Source: Sinomonas albida
GTDB taxonomy: Bacteria > Actinomycetota > Actinomycetes > Actinomycetales > Micrococcaceae
Assembly (NCBI RefSeq): GCF_004919045.1
Contig: NZ_SWDW01000020.1
Location: 1-57,616, forward strand
Direction: 5' to 3'
Length of the DNA: 57,616 nt
The notes under the pieces were generated by a model. That model saw nothing but the letters and a program-made list of their open reading frames with translations. It did not search any database and was not told the DNA's origin. A program made the position numbers and the translations under genes. The first letter of the stretch is position 1; each line of letters starts with the position of its first letter. Shown here one piece after another: positions 37,658 to 45,902 of the stretch.

Positions 37658-38869
37658 ATGCACAACACGGACTACATCCAGACGACGCACGCGGGCTCCC
37701 TCCCCCGCACCCCCGAGCTCCTCGCCGCGAACGCGGCCCAGGCGGAGAACCCCGGGGATGCGGAGTCGTTCGAGGCGCTCCTTGCGGCGTCCGTGCAGGG
37801 CATCGTCGCGAAGCAGCGCGAGGTGGGTATCACGCTCCCGAACGACGGCGAGTACGGCCACACGATGTCGAACTCCGTGGACTACGGCGCCTGGTGGAAC
37901 TACTCGTTCTCCCGGCTGAGCGGGCTCACGCCGGGCGGCGTGGACCGGTGGCAGAGCACGGATCAGGTCCGGTCGGAGCCCGGCAAGGTCCGGCTCACGA
38001 GCTTCACCGACCGCCGCGACCGGCAGCGGTTCAACGAGGCCTACAACGACCCGACCTCCGGGATCCTCACGGGCCGCAAGCCCGGCTCGCAGCCCACCGT
38101 GACCGGCCCGATCACGTACATCGGCCACGCGTCCGTGCAGCGCGACATCGACCACCTCAAGAAGGCGCTTGCCGAGAACGGCTTCGAGACCGGCTTCCTC
38201 CCGGCGCTCTCCCCCGGATCGGCGTCCCGCCTCGCCAACGAGCACTACGCGACGGACGAAGAACTCGTCTTCGCGTGCGCCGACGCGATGCGCGAGGAGT
38301 ACCAGGCCATCATCGACGCCGGCCTCACCGTCCAGATCGACGACCCCTCGATCGCCGAGAACTGGGACATGATCAACCCCGAGCCGAGCGTCGAGGACTA
38401 CCTCGCGTTCACGCAGCTGCGGGTCGAAGCGCTCAACTACGCGATCCGCGACCTCCCGCAAGACCAGATCCGCTTTCACCTGTGCTGGGGCTCGTGGCAC
38501 GGCCCGCACACCACGGACCTGCCGTTCAAGGACCTCGCGCAGACCATGCTCTCGATCAACGCGGGCTCGTACTCCTTCGAGGCCGCCAACGTGCGCCACG
38601 AGCACGAATGGAAAGTGTGGCGCGAGCTCACGCTGCCCGAGGAGAAGACCGTGGTGCCAGGCGTCGTCTCCCATGCGACGAACGTCGTGGAGCACCCCGA
38701 GCTCGTCGCGGACCGGATCGAGCGCTTCGCCCAGATCCTGGGCCGCGAGCGCGTCATCGCCTCGACCGACTGCGGCCTCGGCGGCCGCATCCACCCGCAG
38801 ATCGCGTGGGCCAAGCTCGAGGCGCTCTCCGAGGGCGCGCGCCTCGCCACCCAGCGGCTCTGGGGCTGA
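37658..38869 (+). CDS. cobalamin-independent methionine synthase-like protein (MetE C-terminal fold)
   Basis: Zinc-dependent TIM-barrel protein of 403 aa resembling the catalytic half of MetE and related methyl- or alkyl-transferases. Substrate loop TTHAGSLPRTPELLAAN is at the N-terminus; likely zinc ligands are in FHLCWGSWHGPHTTDLPF near 280 and IASTDCGLGGRIHPQIAW near 375, with VVSHATNVVEHPEL nearby. Full MetE is about 750 aa, so this is the short family of unknown acceptor. The ATG at 37658 is preferred over a GTG 18 bases upstream. No riboswitch is seen in front of it. Confidence 0.85.
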   Translation: MHNTDYIQTTHAGSLPRTPELLAANAAQAENPGDAESFEALLAASVQGIVAKQREVGITLPNDGEYGHTMSNSVDYGAWWNYSFSRLSGLTPGGVDRWQSTDQVRSEPGKVRLTSFTDRRDRQRFNEAYNDPTSGILTGRKPGSQPTVTGPITYIGHASVQRDIDHLKKALAENGFETGFLPALSPGSASRLANEHYATDEELVFACADAMREEYQAIIDAGLTVQIDDPSIAENWDMINPEPSVEDYLAFTQLRVEALNYAIRDLPQDQIRFHLCWGSWHGPHTTDLPFKDLAQTMLSINAGSYSFEAANVRHEHEWKVWRELTLPEEKTVVPGVVSHATNVVEHPELVADRIERFAQILGRERVIASTDCGLGGRIHPQIAWAKLEALSEGARLATQRLWG

Positions 38870-38884
38870 ACGGACGACGGCGCC

Positions 38885-39901
38885 ATGTCACCTTCCAAAA
38901 CTGAGCCCAGCCGGGTGTCCGGCGCCTCGCCGGCCCCCGACAACGAGGTGACCCTGCGCTTCCTTGCCGCGCCCACCGACGTCGGGCATTCCGGCTCGGT
39001 CGACGCTGGAACCGTCCTCGAGTGGGTCGACAAGGCGGCCTACGCCGCGGCGGTCGGCTGGGCGAAGTCGTACTGCGTGACGGCGTACGTGGGGAACATC
39101 CACTTTGCCGACCCGGTGGTCGTGGGCGACATGGTCGAGGTGACCGCGACGATCGTCTACACGGGCCGCTCGTCGATGCATATCCGCACGGTCGTCTCCT
39201 CGGGCGACCCCAAGGGCGGGGCTCCGACCATGCGGAGCCAGTGCCTCGTGATCTTCGTGGCGGTGGGAGCCGATGGGCGCCCCATCGAGGTGCCGAAGTT
39301 CGTGCCGGGCACGGACGCCGAGCGCGAGGCGGAGTCGCACGCGATCGCTCGGATCGCGGTGCGGGACGAGATCGCGAAGTCCATGGAGCGGCAGGAGTAC
39401 ACGGACGCGGGCACCGCCGAACGCGTGGTGCTGAGGTTCCTCGCAGCGCCCACCGACGTGAACTGGGGCGGCAAGGTCCACGGCGGCACGGTCATGAAGT
39501 GGATCGACGAGGCCGCGTACGTCTGCTCGGCGCGGTACTGCGGCCGGGACACTGTCGCGGTGTTCTCCGGCGGCGTGCGCTTCTACCGGCCGCTGCACAT
39601 CGGCGACGTCGTCGAGGTCGAGGCCCGGCTCGTCTACACCGGGAGCAAGGGGATGCACGTCGCCGTCCACGTGCGCTCGGGGAGCCCCCGTGGCACGGAG
39701 CTGAACCTCACGACATACTGCCTCACGGTCATGGTGGCCCGCGACGAGACCGGCACCGCCGTGCCGATCGCGCCGTGGGCCCCCCGTTCGGACGAGGACA
39801 GGCGGCTGTGGGCCCACGCCCGCGAGCTCCTCGAGATCCGAGGCCGCGCCCCAGGCAATCGCCTCCCCAACCACCTGCTCGAGGAGAACGGCTACACCTA
39901 A
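38885..39901 (+). CDS. acyl-CoA thioesterase with two hotdog domains
   Basis: Thioesterase of 338 aa made of two similar hotdog folds, residues about 20-150 and 180-310. Each carries the same core (VTLRFLAAPTDVGHSGSVDA and VVLRFLAAPTDVNWGGKVHG, then GDMVEVTATIVYTGRSSMH and GDVVEVEARLVYTGSKGMH), as in BACH/YciA-like acyl-CoA hydrolases. It starts 15 bases after the MetE-like gene, with a GGACGACGGCG copy between them. It may act on acyl-CoA from the neighbouring ligase/dehydrogenase set. Confidence 0.9.
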   Translation: MSPSKTEPSRVSGASPAPDNEVTLRFLAAPTDVGHSGSVDAGTVLEWVDKAAYAAAVGWAKSYCVTAYVGNIHFADPVVVGDMVEVTATIVYTGRSSMHIRTVVSSGDPKGGAPTMRSQCLVIFVAVGADGRPIEVPKFVPGTDAEREAESHAIARIAVRDEIAKSMERQEYTDAGTAERVVLRFLAAPTDVNWGGKVHGGTVMKWIDEAAYVCSARYCGRDTVAVFSGGVRFYRPLHIGDVVEVEARLVYTGSKGMHVAVHVRSGSPRGTELNLTTYCLTVMVARDETGTAVPIAPWAPRSDEDRRLWAHARELLEIRGRAPGNRLPNHLLEENGYT

Positions 39902-39937
39902 GCCGGGCGCCGCCGTCGTCAGCAGGCCGGAAAGGAA

Positions 39938-39969
39938 GGGGCCCGGACGCCATGCGGTGTCCGGGCCCC
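39938..39969. terminator. hairpin between convergent thioesterase and peptide-transporter genes
   Basis: Perfect 11-bp inverted repeat (39938-39948 and 39959-39969) with a 10-base loop, located between two convergent stop codons. Likely a bidirectional terminator. Confidence 0.72.
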
Positions 39970-40010
39970 GTCAGAGGTGGTCAGGGCTGTGTGTCACGCC
40001 GCTTTCGGCG

Positions 40011-41486
40011 TCAGCGCACGCCGCTCATGAGCTTGCGCACCGCGGGGGTCGCGGCCGCGAGGGCCAGACCCAGAACGACCGCCACGACGCCGACGCCGAA
40101 GAAGTACGGCAGCTCGTTGGAGGGGTCGTAGTAGCCGGCGAGAATGCCGGCGAGCGTGGTCCCGAGCGACACGGACAGGAAGAACAGGGCCACCATCTGC
40201 GCCTTGAACGCGACCGGGGCGAGCTTGGTCGACACCGAAAGCCCGATCGGGGACAGGCACAGCTCCGCGAACGTGAAGAGCAGCAGGATGCCGACGAGGG
40301 CGAGGAGCGGCGTCTTGCCCGGGCCGGCCAGCGGCACGAAGGAGAGGAAGGCGAGGCCCATGAAGCCCAAGCCGAAGGCGAACTTCAGCGGGGAGCTGGG
40401 CTGCTTCGGGCCGAGCCGCGTCCACAGCGCGGCCAGGACGCCGGCGAAGATCACGATAAAGACGGGGTTGATCGACTGCACCCACGCGGCTGGCATCTCC
40501 CAGCCCAAGACGTGGCGGTCCAGCTTCTCGTCCGAGTAGACGGCGATGAACGTGAACTGCTGCTGGAACAGGGCCCAGAACGCCGCGGAAGCCACGTAGA
40601 GCGGGATGAACGCGAAGACGCGCTTGCGCTCCACCGGCTGGGTCTTCTTGCTCCGGATCAGGATGACGAAGTACGCCACCGAGGCGCCGACGGCCACGTA
40701 CGCCATCCAGGTGGCGAGGTTCTTGGCAGTCACGAGACCGCCCAGCAGCAGCACGGCGATGACGACGACGACGGCGCCCAGGATCAGTGCGTAGCGCTTG
40801 CGCTCGCTGGGGGCGAGGGGGTTGGCCACGTGATGGGCGCTCTCGGGCATCGCCTTGCGCTTGACTCCGTACACGATCAGGCCGATCGCCATGCCGACGG
40901 CAGCGGCGCCGAAGCCCACATGGAAGCCGACGCTGCTCTGCAGGAAGCCCGTGACGAGCGGGCCGATGAGGGCGCCCAGGTTGACGCCCATGTAGAAGAG
41001 CGAGAAGCCGGCGTCACGCCGCTCGTCCTTCTCGGCGTAGAGCGTCCCCACGAGCGCGGTCGCGTTGGCCTTGAGGCCGCCAGAGCCGAACGCCACGAGG
41101 ATCAGGCCGAGCGTCAGGCCGGCGACGCCGGGCACGAGGGCCAGGGCGATGTGGCCGGCCATGATGATGCAGGCCGAGAAGAAGAGCACTCGTTCGGAGC
41201 CGAACACGCGGTCGGCGAGCCAGGCGCCGAGGATCGTCGAGAGGTACACGCCGCCGCCGTAGGCTCCCACGAGGCTCAGCGAAAGGGTCTTGTCGAGCCC
41301 GAGGCCGCCGTCGGTGGCGGAGTAGTACATGTAGTAGGCGAGGATGCCCTGCATGCCATAGAACGAGAACCGCTCCCACATTTCCACGGTGAAGAGGTTG
41401 GCCAGGAGGCGGGGATGGCCGAAGAAGCCTTTGTCGCTGGACACGGTGGTGTCCGGGCGGGTCATAACGGGGTTCATGGCGCCCAT
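40011..41486 (-). CDS. POT family di/tripeptide:H+ symporter
   Basis: Peptide importer of the PTR2 family, 491 aa with about 14 hydrophobic segments. POT signatures are MWERFSFYGMQGILAYYM near residue 35, which holds the ExxERFxYY-type proton site, GAYGGGVYLSTILGAWLADR near 75, and the family pattern FSLFYMGVNLGALIGPLVTG near 155. Two in-frame ATGs exist (41486 and 41477); the first is used here. Single gene with a terminator hairpin after it. Confidence 0.93.
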   Translation of the reverse strand: MGAMNPVMTRPDTTVSSDKGFFGHPRLLANLFTVEMWERFSFYGMQGILAYYMYYSATDGGLGLDKTLSLSLVGAYGGGVYLSTILGAWLADRVFGSERVLFFSACIIMAGHIALALVPGVAGLTLGLILVAFGSGGLKANATALVGTLYAEKDERRDAGFSLFYMGVNLGALIGPLVTGFLQSSVGFHVGFGAAAVGMAIGLIVYGVKRKAMPESAHHVANPLAPSERKRYALILGAVVVVIAVLLLGGLVTAKNLATWMAYVAVGASVAYFVILIRSKKTQPVERKRVFAFIPLYVASAAFWALFQQQFTFIAVYSDEKLDRHVLGWEMPAAWVQSINPVFIVIFAGVLAALWTRLGPKQPSSPLKFAFGLGFMGLAFLSFVPLAGPGKTPLLALVGILLLFTFAELCLSPIGLSVSTKLAPVAFKAQMVALFFLSVSLGTTLAGILAGYYDPSNELPYFFGVGVVAVVLGLALAAATPAVRKLMSGVR

Positions 41487-41616
41487 GCTCTCAGCGACCT
41501 GTGAAACAAGTCATATTTCGTGAGCTGAGTCACGCGCCGGGCTCGCGCGCGTGTTGCCGATCATTACCGGCCTCCCGTGGCTGCTCCCGGCCCCCACATG
41601 CTACGTTCGACGCAGA

Positions 41617-41724
41617 GTAACGAGCGCCAGCGCGCCGCGTCGGAGACTCCCTCCGCTACGGCACTGCCCTGACTTGCTGGCCGGCAACCCTCCATCCGGC
41701 GGGGTGCCTCAGGTGACGACTCGG
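41617..41724 (+). promoter_or_regulatory. SAM-IV-type riboswitch
   Basis: The leader of the DUF1737-rhodanese-metZ operon carries the core blocks I associate with SAM-IV aptamers of actinomycetes: cgagcgccagcg, then cttgctggccggcaaccc, tccatccggcgggg and tgcctcaggtgacgac. The cgccagcg block pairs with the cgctggc-type block, and gcaaccc plus gggtgcc supply the SAM-binding core. Distance to the first ATG is 39 bases. Expected effect: high SAM turns off methionine/sulfur assimilation genes. The boundaries are approximate. Confidence 0.85.
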
Positions 41725-41763
41725 CCATTCGACGTTCGAACCGCAAGCCAGAAGGAGCACGCC

Positions 41764-42102
41764 ATGTCCGACACTGCCCTCGAGACGGGAGAGCCGGCCG
41801 CCACGCCGCTCAACGATCCCGCCGCGCCGGCCAGCCCCTCCGAAGAGCGGCTCGCCTACCGGCTCCTGACTGGCCCGGACACGCGCGAATTCTGCGCCCG
41901 GATCTCGCAAGCCCTCTCGGAAGGCTACGTGCTCCACGGCAGCCCCGCCGCGACGTTCAACGGCACCGACGTGATCGTCGCGCAGGCCATCATCCTTCCC
42001 CACGCCGTGGCCCGCGCGGACGCGGCGGTGGCGTCGGCCGTCGACGAGCTCGCCGAGGGCGTCACGAGCGACGGCGAGTACGACGGCGAGGGCCACGCGT
42101 GA
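41764..42102 (+). CDS. DUF1737 domain protein
   Basis: Small cytosolic protein of 112 aa. The region YRLLTGPDTREFCARISQAL, EGYVLHGSPAATFNG (residues about 38-75) is typical of DUF1737. The function is unknown. AGAAGGAGC lies 6 bases before the ATG. It is the first gene after the SAM-IV-type riboswitch, and its stop overlaps the GTG of the rhodanese gene, placing it in a methionine/sulfur operon. Confidence 0.85.
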   Translation: MSDTALETGEPAATPLNDPAAPASPSEERLAYRLLTGPDTREFCARISQALSEGYVLHGSPAATFNGTDVIVAQAIILPHAVARADAAVASAVDELAEGVTSDGEYDGEGHA

Positions 42103-42509
42103 GCTACGCGGGAGACATCACGCCGCTCGAGGCGTGGGAGAAGCTCAAGTCGGGCGCGGTCCTCGTGGACGTGCGCACCGAGGAGGAATGGGCGAGCATC
42201 GGGATCCCGGACACGCGCCAGACGGACAACGATCCGCTCTTCATCCCGTGGGTCTTCGCGGGCGGAATCCCGAACCCCGACTTCATCAACGAGCTCGAGC
42301 TGCAGGGGCCCGAGGACCGCGCCACGGAGCTCGTGTTCCTGTGCCGCTCGGGCCAGCGCTCGGCTGCCGCCGCGTCGGCCGCCACGAACCTCGGCTTCAC
42401 GGCGTTCAATGTGGTCGAGGGCTTCGAGGGCGCCCCGGGGCCGGAGGGCCTCCGGAACGTCAACGGCTGGAAGAACCGGGGGCTCCCCACGAACGTAGGA
42501 CAAGAGTAG
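42099..42509 (+). CDS. rhodanese-like sulfurtransferase
   Basis: Single-domain rhodanese of 136 aa. Signature VLVDVRTEEEWASIGIPD near residue 22 and active-site loop LCRSGQRSAAAA near 82, with the catalytic cysteine in CRSGQRS. It carries sulfane sulfur as a persulfide. Coupled to DUF1737 by a GTGA overlap and to metZ with 3 bases between; it may pass or detoxify sulfur for the sulfhydrylase. Confidence 0.92.
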   Translation: MSYAGDITPLEAWEKLKSGAVLVDVRTEEEWASIGIPDTRQTDNDPLFIPWVFAGGIPNPDFINELELQGPEDRATELVFLCRSGQRSAAAASAATNLGFTAFNVVEGFEGAPGPEGLRNVNGWKNRGLPTNVGQE

Positions 42510-42512
42510 TCA

Positions 42513-43715
42513 GTGACCTTCAACATCGACGCCGCCGGCTGGAGCGAAGACACCCAGGCCGTGCGCGGCGGACTTGACCGCACCAACTTCCACGAGACGT
42601 CCGAGGCGCTGTTCCTGAATTCGGGCTTCGTCTATGAGTCGGCCGAGGCGGCCGAGCGGGCGTTCACGGGCGAGGACGAGCGCTTCGTCTACTCCCGCTA
42701 CGGCAACCCGAGCGTCGCGACGTTCCAGGAGCGCCTCCGGCTGCTCGAGGGCACGGAGGCGTGCTTCGCGACCGCGTCCGGCATGTCCGCCGTGTTCACG
42801 GCGCTGGGCGCCCTCCTCGCCGCGGGCGACCGCGTCGTCGCCGCGCGGAGCCTCTTCGGCTCGTGCTTCGTGATCCTCAACGAGATCCTGCCCCGCTGGG
42901 GCGTCGAGACCGTCTTCGTGGACGGTCCCGACCTCGATCAGTGGCGCGAGGCGCTCTCGGCGCCTACCACGGCGGTGTTCTTCGAGTCGCCGTCGAACCC
43001 CATGCAGGAGCTCGTCGACGTCCAGGCCGTCTCCGACCTCGCCCACGCCGCGGGCGCGACGGTCGTGGTCGACAACGTGTTCGCGACGCCCATCCTGCAG
43101 CGAAGCCTCGGCTTCGGCGCGGACGTGATCGTGTACTCGGGGACGAAGCACATCGACGGCCAGGGCCGGGTGCTCGGGGGCGCGATCCTCGGCAAGAAGG
43201 ACTTCATCGACGGCCCGGTCAAGCAGCTCATGCGCCACACCGGGCCGTCGCTCAGCGCGTTCAACGCGTGGGTCCTCACGAAGGGCCTCGAGACGCTGGG
43301 CCTGCGGGTGCGGCACTCGTCGGCGAACGCTCTCGCGATCGGCGAATGGCTCGAGGCGCAGCCCGAGGTCAGGTGGGTCAAGTACCCGCACCTGAAGTCG
43401 CACCCCCAGTACGAGCTCGCACGGAAGCAGATGAGCGCGGGCGGCACGGTGCTCACGTTCGAGCTCAACGCGCCCGAAGGCGGCGGCAAGGACGCGGCGT
43501 TCCGGCTCCTCAATGGGCTTCGGGTCATCGACATCTCGAACAACCTCGGCGACGCAAAGTCGCTCATCACGCATCCGGCGACGACGACGCACCGCGCCAT
43601 GGGCGCCGAAGGCCGGGCCGCGATCGGCCTGGGCGACGGCGTGCTGCGGCTGAGCGTGGGGCTCGAGGACGTCGGCGACCTCGTCGGCGACCTCGAACGA
43701 GCGCTCCGGGGGTAG
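42513..43715 (+). CDS. metZ: O-succinylhomoserine sulfhydrylase
   Basis: PLP enzyme of the Cys/Met metabolism family, 400 aa. It makes homocysteine from an O-acylhomoserine and sulfide. PLP site: YSGTKHIDGQGRVLGGAILG near residue 207 contains the Schiff-base lysine; FVYSRYGNPSVATFQERL near 55 and ATASGMSAVFTALGALLAAG near 85 are family hallmarks. GTG start, third gene behind the SAM-IV-type riboswitch. The acyl donor preference (succinyl or acetyl) is not certain. Confidence 0.92.
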   Translation: MTFNIDAAGWSEDTQAVRGGLDRTNFHETSEALFLNSGFVYESAEAAERAFTGEDERFVYSRYGNPSVATFQERLRLLEGTEACFATASGMSAVFTALGALLAAGDRVVAARSLFGSCFVILNEILPRWGVETVFVDGPDLDQWREALSAPTTAVFFESPSNPMQELVDVQAVSDLAHAAGATVVVDNVFATPILQRSLGFGADVIVYSGTKHIDGQGRVLGGAILGKKDFIDGPVKQLMRHTGPSLSAFNAWVLTKGLETLGLRVRHSSANALAIGEWLEAQPEVRWVKYPHLKSHPQYELARKQMSAGGTVLTFELNAPEGGGKDAAFRLLNGLRVIDISNNLGDAKSLITHPATTTHRAMGAEGRAAIGLGDGVLRLSVGLEDVGDLVGDLERALRG

Positions 43716-43723
43716 GCGAGACG

Positions 43724-44221
43724 GTGCGGCAGAAGCCACAGGGCCACCCCGAGCGCGAGCTGCGACGGTTCGAGTTCCGGCTCGACACACCGCTCCCGCC
43801 GCACGAGGCCTGGGCCCGGATCCTCGATCTCCGGGCCCACGATCGGCTCATCCCGTTCACGCACATCACCGAGGGCATGGTCCCGGCGGCCGAGCTGCGG
43901 CCGGGGCACCGGTTCGTCGCGTGCACGATGCTGCCCGGCGTCGGCTTCCGCGGCCGGCGGCTCGGGTTCAACGACGTCATGACCGTCGAGGAAGTCGAGC
44001 CGCCCACCTCCGCCACCGAGGGCCACGCGCGGATCGCGAAGTCCGGCAAGCTCATCCACGGCGGCGTCATGGTCTCGGTGGCGCCGCGCGCATCCGGCTC
44101 GACCGTCCGCTGGGTCCAGGACTTCGGGCTCGCGAGGTTCCCGGCCGCCGTCGGGCGCGCCGCCGCGTGGATCGCGCCGCGCGCCTACCGCTCGACGCTC
44201 AGGCGCCTGCTCCGGGGGTAG
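43724..44221 (+). CDS. SRPBCC (START-like) family protein
   Basis: Small protein of 165 aa with the START/Bet v1-like fold pattern: ELRRFEFRLDTPLPPHEAWA at the start, FNDVMTVEEVEPP in the middle, STVRWVQDFGLARFPA, and a long C-terminal helix RAAAWIAPRAYRSTLRRLLR. It binds a hydrophobic ligand by analogy. GTG start 8 bases after metZ, so it is probably the last gene of the riboswitch operon, though its role there is unclear. Confidence 0.75.
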   Translation: MRQKPQGHPERELRRFEFRLDTPLPPHEAWARILDLRAHDRLIPFTHITEGMVPAAELRPGHRFVACTMLPGVGFRGRRLGFNDVMTVEEVEPPTSATEGHARIAKSGKLIHGGVMVSVAPRASGSTVRWVQDFGLARFPAAVGRAAAWIAPRAYRSTLRRLLRG

Positions 44222-44283
44222 CCGCCTTCGCGGCACCCGCCAGCGAACGACGACGGCGCCGCTCACCGAGCGCCGCGCGAAGC

Positions 44284-45453
44284 TCAGCGCCGGCGGGGAG
44301 CCATGGCCGGACCGCGCTCCCAGCCGCGCCGGACGAAGCTCAGGGTGGCCCGGGCGCCGTCGTCCCAGCTGCCGTCGCGCGTCACGGTGTGCGCCGCCGC
44401 CATCCGCACGGCCGCGGAGAGCCCGCCACCAGTGGCGACCGCGTCCCGCTGCGCCTTCTCCCCCGTGCCTCGGGCGAGGAGCTCGGCGAGCGCCTGCTCG
44501 GTCCGCGCGAGCTCCCCGGAATCGCGCAGCGCGGGCCCCACATGCTCGAGGAGCGCCTGGACGGCGACGGCCGCTGGCACGTGGGTCCCCTCGAGGGGGT
44601 GCACGAGCTCGCCGCCCAGGCCGGAGCGGCTGGCCCTCCACGCGGCGAGGCGCAGCACGGCGACGGACGTCGCGAAGGGGGCCGCGCCGTCGTCCGCCTC
44701 GCGCGCCGCCATCTCGACGAGAGCGCGGATCAGGACGGCGATGAGCGCAGAATCGCCCGCGTCGAGCGGGACGTCCGCGATGCGGATCTCGACCGTGGGG
44801 TGGTTCCGCGAGAGGCGCGCGTCGAAGTAGGCCATGCCCTCGTCGAGGATCGAGCCGGTGCGGAGCATCGAGTCGATCCGCTCGCGGTAGGCCTGTACGC
44901 TCCCGTACAGCTCCTGCGGCCCGGACGTGGGCCAGCGGTTCCAGGCCTGGGTGCGGTAGCTCGCGTAGCCGGTGTCGGCACCGAACCAATACGGCGAGTT
45001 CGCGCTGAGCGCGATGAGCACTGGAAGCCACTCGCGGACCCGATCCAGGACGGCCACGCCCTCCTCGGCCGAGGACACGGCCGCGTGCACGTGCAGCCCG
45101 CACGTGAGCTGCTCGCGCGAGGTGAGGGCGAACTCCTGGGCCATGCGGGCGAAGCGCTCGTCCGGTGTGAGCGAGGTAGCGATCCGCAGCGGCGACGTCG
45201 CGATCGCGACCACGCGGCCCCCGCAGGCCCTCGCGGCGCGGTCGGCGATCCGCCGCCCCACGACGAGGCCGCTGAGGAGCTCGTCGTGGTCCCGGCACGG
45301 CGCGGTCTGGACCTCCACCTGCTCGAGCTTGAACTCGTGGGACATGTCGGCCGGGCGGCCGGCGACGGCGAGCATCCGGTCCGCGAGCGCGAGGGGCGCA
45401 CCCGTGGAGGGATCCACGATGAGCAGCTCCTCCTCCGCCCCAAAGGTCCGCAT
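44284..45453 (-). CDS. YbdK-type carboxylate-amine ligase (glutamate-cysteine ligase 2 family)
   Basis: ATP-dependent ligase of 389 aa in the GCS2 family. Signatures are TFGAEEELLIVDPSTGAPL at the N-terminus (catalytic EEE), TCGLHVHAAVSSAEEGV near residue 117, ALSANSPYWFGADTGYASYR near 147, and NHPTVEIRIADVPLD near 220. The family shows weak glutamate-cysteine ligase activity; the true substrate is often unknown. Start ATG at 45453; the longer frame upstream overlaps the MerR gene. A GGACGACGGCG copy inside the gene encodes the EADDGAAP loop. Confidence 0.9.
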   Translation of the reverse strand: MRTFGAEEELLIVDPSTGAPLALADRMLAVAGRPADMSHEFKLEQVEVQTAPCRDHDELLSGLVVGRRIADRAARACGGRVVAIATSPLRIATSLTPDERFARMAQEFALTSREQLTCGLHVHAAVSSAEEGVAVLDRVREWLPVLIALSANSPYWFGADTGYASYRTQAWNRWPTSGPQELYGSVQAYRERIDSMLRTGSILDEGMAYFDARLSRNHPTVEIRIADVPLDAGDSALIAVLIRALVEMAAREADDGAAPFATSVAVLRLAAWRASRSGLGGELVHPLEGTHVPAAVAVQALLEHVGPALRDSGELARTEQALAELLARGTGEKAQRDAVATGGGLSAAVRMAAAHTVTRDGSWDDGARATLSFVRRGWERGPAMAPRRR

Positions 45454-45511
45454 GCGGCCATTTTGACACTCCCGAACCCGCTTCACAGAACGGGGGGCGC
45501 AGAATGGGTCC

Positions 45512-45874
45512 ATGGGTCTCACGATCGCCGAAGTCTCCGAACGCACCGGCCTCACCCCGCACACGCTGCGCTACTACGAGCGCGACGGTCTCATGCTCCA
45601 CGACGTGGACCGCACGCCCTCGGGCCGCCGCGAGTACACCGACCAAGACGTCAACGGCATCCTCATGGTCGCGCGGCTGAGGGCCACGGGCATGCCGGTC
45701 CGCGAGGTCCGGCGGTACGCCGAGCTGGTCCGGAACGGCCAGGGCAACGAGGAGGAGCGGCTCAAGATCCTGGAGGCGCACCGCGAGCGCGTGCTCGCGC
45801 AGCTCGCGGAGGTGACCGAGAACCTGCGCGCTGTGGAGTCCAAGATCGAGCTCTACCGGAAGTCCTTGACTTAG
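45512..45874 (+). CDS. MerR family regulator of the aldo/keto reductase
   Basis: Regulator of 120 aa. MerR HTH at residues 3-70 ([40 protein letters not shown]), then a coiled-coil dimerisation helix ending in [13 protein letters not shown]. It has no conserved metal cysteines, like AdhR-type stress regulators. Its stop codon lies inside an 18-bp perfect palindrome that also forms the promoter region of the next gene, an aldo/keto reductase. Confidence 0.92.
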   Translation: MGLTIAEVSERTGLTPHTLRYYERDGLMLHDVDRTPSGRREYTDQDVNGILMVARLRATGMPVREVRRYAELVRNGQGNEEERLKILEAHRERVLAQLAEVTENLRAVESKIELYRKSLT

Positions 45875-45887
45875 AGCGCGCTCTAAG
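45870..45887 (+). promoter_or_regulatory. MerR operator, perfect 18-bp palindrome
   Basis: cttagagcgcgctctaag is a perfect palindrome preceded by TTGACT (-35, 45866-45871). This is the layout of MerR/AdhR operators, which sit in an over-long -35/-10 spacer. It overlaps the stop codon of the merR gene and lies 15 bases before the reductase ATG. Confidence 0.85.
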
Positions 45888-45902
45888 GGGTTGGCTGAAG
45901 GC

